Part shown: one piece after another, positions 20,321-31,682 of the stretch
Layout: each line of letters starts with the position of its first letter
Position numbering within the stretch: position 1 is the first letter of the stretch
Source: Dipteris shenzhenensis
Taxonomy: Eukaryota; Polypodiophyta; Polypodiopsida; Gleicheniales
Length of the DNA: 64,000 nucleotides
Assembly (NCBI GenBank): GCA_047967505.1
Contig: CM106540.1
Strand: one strand, 5' to 3'
The notes under the pieces: model-generated
Told to the model about the DNA's origin: nothing
Databases searched by the model: none
Seen by the model: the letters and a program-made list of their open reading frames with translations, nothing else
Made by a program: the position numbers and the translations under genes

Positions 20321-20360
20321 AAGCCTAATACCAAGACAAGGTAGGCTTGGTATTAGGCTT
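20321..20360. repeat. Perfect 15-bp hairpin
   Basis: aagcctaataccaag (20321-20335) and its exact reverse complement cttggtattaggctt (20346-20360) are separated by 10 bases. Confidence 0.9.
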
Positions 20361-20408
20361 GGTGAGGTAGGCTAGGAGCATCACCGACCCTAGTGGCAAG
20401 CCATTGGA

Positions 20409-20880
20409 GTGTGCATCCTACCCATGTGGAAGGCTGAGTCATCTATGTTTGCCTTGCAACCATGCCACGTTGTTAGACCGCATGGTGCCATGTCATCAAG
20501 GAGATGTGACATCACTCCTTGCCATGTCACCTTAGATTGCCACACATGCTGCCACATCAGCCACATGTGCCACCTCATCATTCCACATCATAGGAACTCT
20601 TGGAGCCATGTCATCACACCTTGCCACCTTGGCATACCTCGTCAACATTGCCACATCACCAATCCCTCCACCTCAATTTGCCATGTCAATCTACCACCTC
20701 ATGAATGCCAACTCACCATGCCACATCACATTTCCACATCATGGAAGAGACTCATATATTCCACACCATATTGCCACATCATCACCATGCATGGTGCCAC
20801 ATCAGCCACATGTATACACATCATGATGATGGCAAGCCACATCATCAACATGCATGGTAAGTTATACATGCATGTGATTT
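20409..20880. repeat. Degenerate gccacatca-rich tract
   Basis: Dozens of variants of (t)gccacatcat/ccatgtca. A 157-codon + strand open frame here is His/Cys-rich because of the repeat and is not a gene. Confidence 0.8.
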
Positions 20881-20887
20881 GAGTGAG

Positions 20888-21145
20888 TGAGGCATAGAAT
20901 ACCACGATCAAGGTTTATGATCACGATGTGCATGAGGCATACAATACCACGATCGAGGTTTATGACCACGATGTGCGTGAGGCATAGAATACCTCGATCG
21001 AGGTTTATGACCGCGATGTGCATGAGGCATAGAATACCTCGATCGAGGTTTATGACCATGGTGTGCATGAGGCATAGAATACCTCGATCGAGATTTGTGA
21101 CCGAAGCATAGAATACCTCGATCGAGGTTTGTGACCACGATCGAG
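20888..21145. repeat. 45-bp minisatellite with an internal palindrome
   Basis: Units begin gaggcatagaatacc and recur every 45 bases (about five and a half copies; the last are shortened). In the right half each unit holds the perfect 12-bp palindrome cctcgatcgagg. Because 45 is a multiple of three, both strands show repetitive open frames that are not evidence of coding. Confidence 0.92.
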
Positions 21146-21373
21146 CTATTTGGAGTAACCACAAAAATTAGTTTCAAAAAAAATTCCAATGTAATTTAGT
21201 AGCCAATTATTTTCAATCTTAGCACCTTCTCCACCAATAATAATCAAGAGCAATCTAGTGGATGAGTTGAGGCTCTCTATAAGACACCCATTTTTGGTTC
21301 ATTTCACCCATTCTTAGCCATTCTTGCCTCCCCATCACTTTGTCACACCTTCCATCCTACTTTCATTGAGAAT

Positions 21374-24316
21374 GGGTTCTCAAAGCCGTAGAGCTAGTAG
21401 ATGTGAAAGATGTAGGAACCTCCCCCCCCAAATCTCATTGACGAGGAGCGCAAGCGGAAGGCTCATGAGTGCAAGAAAGCCTCTAGAGCTAGAGCTCGCG
21501 CTGCCACCACCGATCCACCTCCACCTCTACATCCCACCTCCACCTCCACCCCCACCCCCACCCCCACCCCCACCTCCATTTTCCCGCCCTCCACATCCTC
21601 ATTCGCTCCCCTGCCTCCAGCCTTCGCCCTTCTCGTAGCCACCTACATTTTGCCCTCCACCTCTACCTCTTCCCCCTCCACCCTCTCCTGTCCCCCTCCC
21701 CCTCCCCATCCCCCCCTTCCCTTGGCGCCTCCTTTCCCGCCTCCACCCTACCATCTCCCATTGATCCCCTTGCCCCACCTTGCAGCAGCAGTGTTGCTTC
21801 ACGACGTGACTTGCTGAAGTCCACTATCCGTCGTCATACTAGCAAGATCGTGCAGTCTTTTTTTAGTGACCTCATGCTAGCTTTGCAGTCTGCTCTTCTC
21901 ACATCCCTGATTGATCACCCTGACTTGGTAGAGTGTAGGAGGCTTGCTGGTCTTGGTGCACGTAGAGATAAGGTTGTATGTAGCGAGGTCCTTAGCAGTG
22001 TTCAACATTCCTATGCTTCTATTAAGCATAGGAACTCCAGTGATGCCTTGGTAGCACGTCGTGCTAATGTGGCTACCATTAGTAGACCTCATATGACAGG
22101 CCATGTGCGCACCCCTTCACGTCTTCTTCAAATTGCACCATGCACATTGCGAGCAGGCATGATTAGGAGGCAGAGTCTAGAGGATAGTGAGACTGATGCT
22201 CTTTGGGCTTCAAGTGGGTCATGCACCTCGTAGCGATCGATTGTTGAATGATTCGACTAGGTCCTTCATACAACAGTTTTGGGAGGAGCATTACAGAGCA
22301 TCCCCATTGTTCAAGAAGGCATTGTGGAAGAGGGTGTCACGCGGTGTGTACATTGATCATGGTGCATGTTTTTTGGGGTGTACCCACACTAAGTTATACA
22401 CTCAGTTTGTAGAGGCACACCCGGAGTTCAAGATTGGGCAGAGGTCATTTGAGCAATGCAAGCCATGGTTTGTGTGATGCTCTGAGGAGCATCACACATG
22501 TTGTTGTCGCTACCATGTGGATTTTGGATAGATGTATGACGTATTCGGTTCCCTTAATGGTCATAGGGGAGTGGTTCCTACTAGCCCTCATGACTTCATT
22601 CATTCCATATTGTGTACACGAGATGGCGATGCTTTATTCCACTCCCTTGATTGTGTGGAAGGCAGGTGTACCTTGTGTGGTGACTTTGCTAGAGTGCCAC
22701 GAGTTGCACTACATACTTGTGACATGCAGATGATTCACTGGCAGCAGTACGAGTACAGTACCCTGACATTAGATGGTGGTGCAAGTCGAGGAGGTTGCAG
22801 CTTGTGGGGAAGGAGACAGCACGTGTTGTATTCATTGATAGTTTTCAAGGGAAGCTATACCACTACATATGCCACTTGCACACTGCAAAGTGGGAGGATC
22901 ATCAGTTTTGTGCATGTTTGAGGACATTTCCTATAGGGGTGGTTGTCTCAGCGGTGGACTTTGTGGAGAATTATACCTTTGCACCACAGCATGAGATTCA
23001 ATCGGAGTATTATTTCTTGGAACAAGTGATGTGTGATTGAGTTTTGGTTTTTTAATGGCCTCATTATATTGAATTATTTCAATACTCATATTTTTTTCAA
23101 TGCCATATTGCAGGTTGCTATATTTGTGCACATTAGCTATCGTCATGCACAGGCTCATGTGGATGGCATTGATAGCACCATGGACTCATGCATCATTGTG
23201 CGAGAGTATCACTTCTACATTAGTGATGATCGATCGCATGATGCCCATTTTGTGTAGCATTGCTTCACTTTGCATGATAGTTTCTTGAGGGATCATGGTG
23301 TCACATGGAAACGACACTGGATCTGGTCAGACGACTATTGTGGTTAGTTCAAATCTGCTAGACAGTTTTATTGGTTTTGCAGATGGCACCGTGAGACAGG
23401 CATTCTGATCACATGGAGCTACTTCGAGACAGGGCACGGTAAGGGAGAGCATGGTGGTGCAGGTGCTTGTGTGAAGCGTGCTTTGCGTCGATACCAGTTG
23501 CGTCACAGTGTCGATCCCTTCAAGGATGCACATGATGTGGTGTGGTGGTGCACAACCAGCACTTATCCACTAGTGCTATGTCCTCGTTTCAGTCGTGTGA
23601 TGATAGGGTGGTGAGCCGGTATTTTTGGTGCATGGACATTGGGAGTCTTGAACGGTCTAGGCCTTTTGATTGTCGTTCAGTGTCTAGCACTCTTGATTTC
23701 CATTCCATCAGGAGCATAGGTGAGTCTCACCTCGTGATCTTTTCTCGACAGTTTGCATGTTTTTGCTCTGCATGCATTGACGATGATTGGGGAGGGTGCT
23801 CCATGATACCATGGGCCGATCCATGGGCACGGCGAGTGCTTTCTCCCTTCCAGCCTTGGGAGGAGGTACATGATGATCAGGATGCGGGATTCAATTCCTC
23901 TAGAGATTATGACTAGCTTACATATATTTTGTGTATTGGTGATATCTTCACGGTCATTGCTTCAGAGGGCAATGAGGAGGGTGTGGATTATTACTTGTTG
24001 CGATGCTCTATGTTGAAGAGTGTGCTGAATGAGGATACAGTGGATGGGCATGGGATGCACTTCAATCCTCATAGCATGATCGTACGTGGCCAATATTTTC
24101 AGCAGATACAGAGGCGTGGTCGCTATATTGAGTTCTAGGAGTACATGGCGGACCAGGAGGCATACATGTATTCTCATCTTGTTGTTGCGATCAAGATTAC
24201 TTTGAGTCGTGTTCGCACTCGCAAGGTGACGTCCACTCCATGATGGCGCCTTGCAGTGGAGGATCATGAGAGCATACTTGCAACTATTGGCATGAGAGCC
24301 GATCTTGAGGAGTAGC
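21374..24316 (+). pseudogene. Decayed DDE-transposase-like gene of an unnamed family, one intron
   Basis: Start region M-G-S-Q-S-R-R-A-S-R-C-E-R-C, then a Pro-rich stretch after a frameshift at a C run. A helical region follows (S-F-I-Q-Q-F-W-E-E-H ... Y-T-Q-F-V-E-A-H-P-E-F). Then V-D-F-V-E-N-Y-T-F (~22950), an intron 23026-23113 (gtgatg...ttgcag, joining E-Q to V-A-I-F-V), W-S-D-D-Y-C-G (~23325), T-G-H-G-K-G (~23430), R-Y-F-W-C and C-F-C-S-A-C, and E-G-N-E-E-G-V-D-Y-Y-L-L-R-C near 23970. The spaced acids D-F-x-E-N-Y, S-D and the G-H-G-K-G block resemble transposase-like proteins I know only as uncharacterised. Stops at 22475 (TGA), ~22520, ~23255 and in C-G-stop-F-K, plus frameshifts, kill it. 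The acid expected after G-H-G-K-G is Gly. Confidence 0.6.
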
Positions 24317-24639
24317 ACATTACATATCATAGTTTTGGGATCATCAGTTGATCAAATAGATTTTTTTTGGGTATCACTAGTTGATTACATATTTTTGTAT
24401 TCGATATGTATAGGCTCACTGTGTGACCGTACCATTATAATTTTCATGGACTCATATTTTGTATTTCACTATGATGGTTTTATACACATTCATACACATC
24501 ATTGTATTAGATTCTATTTTATACATGACGTCTGTTGTCTTCTCAATGGCATTTGTTGTTTTTGTAAAACAAAAAATTGTTTATTAGTAGCAATGTTGAA
24601 TATTGTAATTTTGTTTTGTGCTTTAGAACATTTTAAAAA

Positions 24640-26770
24640 TGTGACTAAGAAAACTCGCGCATGTACTAACCAAATACGCATGTGGACTTATCTGTTGGGG
24701 ATGAAACTTCACACGGCTCTTAGGCTACCCTAGACCTACATCCATGCAAGATTTTGTCTCCAACTAATTTGGTATGTGCCACATGGAAGGTATAATGCAT
24801 ACATTTTTACAATCCCTACTAGTGACTACGTATGAAAAATGGCACATGTACTAACCAAATATGCACGTGGACTTATCTGTTGGGGATGAAACTTTGCACG
24901 GCTCTTAGGCTACTCTAGACGTACATCCACGCAAGATTGGTCTCCAACTAATTTGGTATGTGCCACATGGAAGGTATAATGCGTACATTTTTACAATCCC
25001 TACCAGTGACTATGCATGAAAAATGGCGCACATACTAACAAAATATGCACGTGGACTTATCTGTTGGGAATGAAACTCTGCATAGCTCTTAGGCTACCCT
25101 AGACATACATCCATGCAAGATTTGGTCTCCAACTGATTTGGTATGTGCCACGTGGAAGGTATAATGCGTACATTTTTACAATCCGTACTAGTGACTACGT
25201 ATGAAAAATGATGCACATACTAACCAAATATGCACATGGACTTATCTGTTGGGGATGAAACTCTGCACGGCTCTTAGGCTACCCTAGACGTACATCCATG
25301 CAAGATTTGGTCTCCAACTAATTTGGTGTGTGCCACGTGGAAGGTATAATGCATACATTTTTACAATCCCTACTAGTGACTACACATGAAAAATGGTGCA
25401 CGTACTAACCAAATACGCACGTGGACTTATCTGTTGGGGATGAAACTTTGCATGGCTCTTAGGCTACCCTAGATGTACATCCATGCAAGATTTGGTCTCC
25501 AACTGATTTGGTATGTGCCACATGGAAGGTATAATGCGTACATTTTTACAATCCCTACTAGTGATTACATATGAAAAATGGCGCACGTACTAACCAAATA
25601 TGCATGTGGACTTATCTGTTGGGGATGAAACTTTGCACGGCTCTTAGGCTACCCTAGACATACATCCACACAAGATTTTATCTCCAATTGATTTGGTATG
25701 TGCCACGTGGAAGGTATAATGCGTACATTTTTACAATTCCTACCAGTGACTATGCATGAAGAATGGTGCACGTACTAACTAAATATGCACGTGGACTTAT
25801 CAGTTGGGGATGAAACTCTGTACGGCTTGTAGGCTACCCTAGACCTACATCCACGCAAGATTTGGTCTCCAACTGATTTGGTATGTGCCACGTGGAAGGT
25901 ATAATGTGTACATTTTTACAATCTGTACTAGTGACTATGCATGAAAAATGGCACACGTACTAACCAAATACACACGTGGAATTATCTATTGGAGATGAAA
26001 CTCTGCATGGCCCTAGATGTACATCCATGCAAGATTTGGTCTCCAATTGATTTGGTATGTGCCACGTGGAAGGTATAATGTGTACATTTTTACATTCTGT
26101 ACTAGTGACTATGCATGAAAAATGGCGCATGTACTAACCAAATACGCACGTGGACTTATCTGTTGGGGATGAAACTCTGCATGGCTCTTAGGCTACCATA
26201 GACATACATCCACGCAAGATTTGGTCTCCAACTGATTTAGTATATGTGCCATGTGGAAGGTATAATGCGTACATTTTTCTCGGGGGGGTCACTATGTATA
26301 AACCCTCTATACCACGTGCGTTCAAGGCCTATTTCTAAAATCCCTTATCTGTAAATTTTTCATTAATAAAATGTACCCCTTTTCTATACAAATCTGTAAA
26401 ATTTTCCCAAAACTATTTAAAATAGTCCCTTATGTATATTTATTTCTGTAAATTTTAGAAATAAAAAATATCCTTCTGTTGAACTCACGTGATAGGGTTA
26501 CATATGATGAGTGACCCCCCCGAGACATTTTTACAATCCCTACTAGTGACTACGTATGAAAAATGGTGCACGTACTAACCAAATACGCATGTGGACTTAT
26601 CTGTTGGGGATGAGACTTTGCATGGCTCTCAAGCTACCCTAGTACATCCAAGAAAGATTTGGTCTGCAACTGATTTGGTATGTGCGACGTGGAAGGTATA
26701 ATCCCTACTAGTGACTATGTATGAAAAATGGCACACATACTAACCAAATACGCATGTGGACTTATCTATT
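24640..26770. repeat. ~185-bp satellite, about 11 units, interrupted by a MITE
   Basis: Units contain tactaaccaaatacgcacg, cttatctgttggggatgaaac, gtctccaactgatttgg and acatttttacaatccctac. Landmark spacing is 184-186 bases. One unit (~25955-26125) is shorter through loss of part of the ctcttaggctaccc segment. Units differ by several substitutions each, many C/T or G/A. The array begins right after the decayed transposase gene and ends near 26770 in a partial unit. Confidence 0.95.
26279..26524. mobile_element. hAT-like MITE, copy 3 (246 bp), inside the satellite
   Basis: Ends ctcgggggggtcact and agtgacccccccgag. The 8-bp target duplication ACATTTTT lies at 26271-26278 and 26525-26532 and is a known part of the satellite unit, so the empty site can be read from neighbouring units. 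Inverted relative to copy 2. Confidence 0.95.
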
Positions 26771-26939
26771 AGGGATGATTTTGGACCAATTGTACATAAT
26801 CATTTGTTTCCTTAGGTGTTTCTTGTTTATTTGTCGTTATTTAAATGCTTTATCCAAATCTTTCTATTATCAATTTTTTATTAATTGTTTTAGATTTAGT
26901 CGTTTGGTTTTTTAATTCCTCTTTCACAACAAGACAAAG

Positions 26940-27125
26940 AAACTATAGATGCACTTGACAAACACGCAAAATAGTGGGCGCATCAATAAGCATTGCTAGA
27001 ATAGTAAAAATATGGGTGCATCTAATAACGCGTCTATTTGTGCATCTATTAGCACATCTATTAGTGCATCTGCACTCTGAATTTAGACATGGATTTAGAC
27101 GCAGATTTAGATGCAAAATAGAGAA
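26940..27125. repeat. Subterminal repeats on the 3' side of CACTA A
   Basis: Multiple variants of gtgcatctattag and tttagatgca. Similar motifs in the opposite orientation (agatgcac) lie on the other side of the transposase exons at 30545-30680. A clear CACTA terminus was not found here. Confidence 0.55.
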
Positions 27126-27259
27126 TACAGAAAGTGAGATTTTGGTGCAGGCTGATAAATGTACATCACTGCTTTCCAAACATTGCCTATGATTACCAAA
27201 GCATGTAATTTTAACAAAAATATCAATGCTTTTTGGCAAACCCACATATACAAAATTAA

Positions 27260-30200
27260 GTGAGGTGAGAAGAATGAGACAATATGTAAAATAGTTTTGC
27301 CAATATCAATGATGGGCTACGGTTCACAATCTCATCCTCAATGAGATCAACCCTTGCCAAAATCTCTACTTTAAAATCCAAACCAGTGTTGAGATCTACA
27401 AATACATTCAACCCACTACTACTTGTGCTACTCATGTGCTCATCAAAATCAGCATCACCAATGGTAGGCTCGTCCTCATAGGTAATGGCCTCAATATCTA
27501 TATCTCCTATCTCATGATCATCCTCCTCTCTCGTATCATGGTCATCATCACCTCCATGGCCATGATCATCCTCCATACGCTCCATATTAGTCAATGTACT
27601 GTACATCACTTTGGAACATGGCGTAATAGGTATGACATGCCACCACCTATTATTATCCACCATTGGTTGATAGACAACCTAATTCAAACACAAATACAAT
27701 CATGTTATTTTCCTTGCATCAAAGGTATCAAATATTTAAAGGTGAGTATTTTTATATGTGTGTACAATACTTGTTCACATTGTTGTGGTAGTACTAGTAT
27801 GTCCTTCTTACTTTGCCAAAACTTTGTGGAGTCAATAGTTACAAAGCCACTTGCATGGCATTTGATTGTTGCATTACGGCCTCTTTCCACCATGTCCTTA
27901 AACCACTTTACATCCAAAACATACACAAAGAAGTGTTGAAAGTAAAGCTTAATAATATCTTGGTGGGATCTATTTCCTTTGAGCTCACATACCTAGAAAG
28001 GAAAAAGTATGCAATATTAGCAATATGAACACCTTGCATCCTGTAAAGTACCTCACAAGCTCACCCATCTTGTAAATACAATATTCACATTTTGTATCCT
28101 GTAAAGTACCTCACCAGCTCACCCATCTTGTAAATACAATCCTTCACATCCTTTGATGCACTGCGAGAAATGCTAGTAGGTAATATGAACTGAACACATG
28201 AGGAATGGTTGATTAGTTGCTTCTAATTCACTCACAAATTTGGAAGGAAAAATATATTATGCATGTAAAGTACTTGCTTGGAGCATCTTGTGCCAATCAT
28301 GAGATTTCAAGCCATATAATTGCTCTACACCTCTTTTCTTGCTCTTTGTGAAGGCCCCCTTCAAACACTGGCATGCATCTAGTGGGAGTACGAATTGTAG
28401 TGATAGCTCACTTCACCGCCACCATCTCTAGCTTTGATAACCTCCATGGTGCACGAGGTAAAAAGACACACCCATTTATCCTCTCTTGTGGCCAAGCTTC
28501 ATGCATCCTCCTTATGGTGCGTAGATCCTCCCTTATGCCTGTGGAATTTCGTGTCCCATTCAAATGTTCCCAAATGGTAGATGCCACATTCTTGAAGATA
28601 TGCATGGGATCAAGCAGGTGATTGATCTTGAGGTGGGACCAATATGGTAAACGATAAAAGATGGAGTATCTAAACAAAAGATGGTGTTAGCGGGCAATCT
28701 TTATTTCCTGCCAATATAGCACACAATAGTTACAAACCCTTACCGGCTCATTACAAGTGGTGGAGTCATCGTGGAACCGTCTCAAATTCTCATCCAATCT
28801 CCCACAATGACTGTGGAGGTACATTCCAAGGGGCGACATATCTAGGATGATCAAGTGGGAGAAATCGATGGTGATTCTGATAGATGACCTTATTCAATGT
28901 GTCTTCCCGTGAGGCAACTAGTGAAGGGCAACAAATAGGACATGCATGGTAACCCGATGTAGTGAGACCTGAACAACAGATGCAATTAAGAGTTAAAGGT
29001 GGGTTTAGGGTGCCACATCGATTGCCTACTCATAATTAAAAGTGCAATGCGCTTACCTAAACACTCGCCATAGCGTGGGAAGTTATGCACACCAAGACTG
29101 CTTTGCAGTTGAAGTATCATGATGAGGGTGGCCTACTCACATCATGCACCTCGATACCTTTCCAAAGTATCTCTATCTTGTCAATCAAAGGCTCCAAATA
29201 AACATCAAGATTTTTGACTTTATGTTTCCCTGGAATTAGAAGGGATAACATAACATGTCCTTTCTTAATCGCCATAGAGGGTGGAAGAGTATAATTCACC
29301 TATATCACTAGCCATACACTGTAAGAGGTCCTTTTGAGACCAAATGGGTTCACACCATCTATACCCAATCCAAGTCTCAAGCTCCTAAGTTCTTCCTTGA
29401 AGCTTGGCCATGTGTCTTCAATATCCTTCCACACAAGAGTGTTTGTGGGAGTTCTCCACTTGCCATCGATTGATCGATGGGAGGAATGCCATGACATGAG
29501 CTTTGCAATGGATTTGCACTTGAACATATATTGGATGCGAGGGATTATGGGAAAATGTCGCAAAACCTTACGAGGCACATCCAAAGTTTTGAGATCTGCT
29601 CTATATCTTGCCTCTTCACAAGTAGGACACTCTCTTGCATCCTTATGTGGTCCATGAAATAGAACGCAATTGTTGACACATGCATGGATGCACTTGTAAC
29701 CTAATCCTCCAAGAGAGGTCACATGTTGCCTTGCCATATCTCTTGAGGTCGGTAATTTATTCTCCCTTGGAAGCATTTTACACAATAGCCGACACGTGAA
29801 GACCATAAATGAGAAAAATCATTCGAGTAATTGACCCACTAGCATAATTCACCATGTTTGCAAAATAGACTTTAAAGCTTACTTGAGTAAGGCATTCAAA
29901 CTTGCATTGCTCCATCCATAGATGGTCTGCAAGTTTGGTAACTCAAGGGAGGCACGTAGAACAGAGAATGTACAACCCTTAAATAGTGGAGTTGATGTTG
30001 CAGTAAAAAGATCTCATCCTGCTCCATGTTATCATCCCTACCTGAGGATTGGTGGACATATAAATCCCGCACCATATCATCAATGAGGTAAAGGTGGAGG
30101 GCTACTGTCCCCATCACTCCATGCATCTGTAACAGTCCCTCCTGAAGATCCCACCTCATATCAGTGATGCTTCGCCTCCTTACGATGAGCATAGGGCAAC

Positions 30201-30510
30201 ATATGCGGGTTGGCACTATATCCTATATCAAATTAAAACAGGATCATAACTCAAACACATGAACACCCATAGGTATCTCAATCAACCTTAACTCTTTAAC
30301 ACTTACCATGTTTACGGTCGCATCCCATTCTCCATACTTTGAGACGTGATTGAGTGTAATTCTACGTGCACGATACATGTTTCCTCGACATCGATCACAC
30401 ATACATTTGATTTTTTGCTCCAACCACATTTCGCGATGGTGGATACAGAGGGATTCATCCTCACTAGAGCTACTTGTTGAAGATGAAGACATCCTATAGA
30501 TAAACAACCC
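27260..30510 (-). pseudogene. CACTA (En/Spm) TNP2-like transposase, CACTA A
   Basis: Read on the minus strand from 30510. A cysteine/histidine N-terminal domain (C-M-C-D-R-C, H-V-S-K-Y-G) comes first, then T-P-L-F-K-G-C and I-Y-G-W-S-N-A-S. The TNP2 core follows: Y-K-C-I-H-A-C-V-N-N-C-V-L-F, C-P-T-C, R-K-V-L-R-H-F-P-I, S-L-R-L-G-L-G-I-D-G-V-N-P-F-G. Then L-L-I-P-G-K-H and N-L-D-V-Y-L-E-P-L-I, G-Y-H-A-C-P-I-C-C with R-F-L-P-L-D-H-P (~28900), L-P-Y-W-S-H-L and L-D-P-M-H-I-F-K-N-V. A DUF4216-like C-terminal part (V-K-W-F-K-D) ends it. Exons are separated by short introns, for example one with a donor inside E-Q-V at ~27770. Stops and frame changes lie within exons, so it is probably dead. TNP2 binds and cuts CACTA ends. 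A second C-terminal copy is at 41040-41922. Confidence 0.85.
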
Positions 30511-30544
30511 AAAAAATTTGTTCTTGCATGAGTTCTAAATGTCA

Positions 30545-31170
30545 AAATTCTATGAAGCGTCTAAAAGCCCCATCTAACACTACATTTGTACTATGGAGAG
30601 CGTCTATAAGCACGCCTAAAATGTAGTCTAGATGCATTGATAGATGCACATTTAGATGCACTTTTAGACGCGCAGATTGCGAGCTGATTTTTGAACCTAC
30701 TTTTAGCGCGCTTGCTTTCCTTCACATACTTTTAGCATTGCACGACTTGCTTTACTATTAACAGACACAACTTCGGGCATGCACACTTATCACCAAGCAC
30801 CCACACTCATCTCCAGGCTTACACAATCATCCCCAAGCACACAAGAGTCGAGGGTGAACAAGGAAGAGAAGAAAGAGAAGCAGCTTTGAAGAAGGACAAG
30901 AAGCTTCCATACCTCTATCCAGGTAAGTCTCTTGGCAGTTGATCATTTTTGGAAGTTGCTCTCTTTGGATTCATCCTTTGTCGTATGCAGGGAAGGGATG
31001 TTTTTGGTACTAGTATTGTTCTTTTTGGGGTTGGGTACATGTCCTTTTCAGTTTCTTTGAAAGAGGCATCTGTCGGAGCACATTTATAAATGCATCTAAC
31101 AGTGCGTCTGTCTTTTGGAAAAACAGACAGCCGCACCTATAGATGTGTCTATAGACGTGCTCCAACAGTC
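30545..31170. repeat. Subterminal-type repeats and a small hairpin, 5' side of CACTA A
   Basis: agatgcac/tagatgca variants crowd 30630-30680. At 31077-31165 there is an imperfect inverted repeat (cggagcac ... gtgctcc) enclosing gtctgtctttt ... aaaacagac. Between them (30700-31060) I see no gene. Confidence 0.5.
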
Positions 31171-31647
31171 TTTGTTATGTGTTCTTCCCTTTCACCTTCC
31201 TTCATTAGGGGAGAATCGAGGTCTCAAAAAGGCCTCCAATTAGTATTTCCTAATTTCAAGTGATTAGAGAGTGATTTGAGGTGTACCAATGAGAGTGCTA
31301 GAAGGTGTGGGGCAATGGTATGTTGAGGTGGAGGGTGGGCAGGCCTGCAGAGAGCCCCTATTGGTTGCACTCCTTACGCTAGGGACCACCCAAACCATCC
31401 CCCCCCTTTTAACCCATGTTTGATCCTCCTACCAGGTGCACCTCCCCCATATGAGCCCAAAACTGCCTTCAATGGGATGGTAGGGCCCTTGTGGCAAATT
31501 TTTATTCTCTCCTTCCTCTTTCTAGGGCCTCTGCGCCCCACTGTTCCGGTCTAGCCTACCAAATCACTCAGATTTGAACCAAATTCCACGCATTTTCCCT
31601 CTTCCCCCTCTTTCTCTGCTGCCTCTTGCTCTGGCCTGCTTGTTGCA
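31171..31647. other. No gene seen
   Basis: C-rich flank without recognisable coding; open frames are short. Confidence 0.4.
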
Positions 31648-31649
31648 GT

Positions 31650-31680
<31 letters not shown>
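31648..31680. repeat. (CT)n microsatellite
   Basis: About 15 CT units directly before the 5' end of the truncated LINE. Confidence 0.95.
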
Positions 31681-31682
31681 GA

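Noticed and set aside
20862-21189. Repetitive peptide frames on both strands (R-H-R-I-P-R-S-R type)
   Set aside because: Produced by the 45-bp unit being a multiple of three; no start context or partner exons.
24640-26770. CRISPR-like array
   Set aside because: Whole units repeat; there are no unique spacers between short repeats. It is a satellite in plant DNA.
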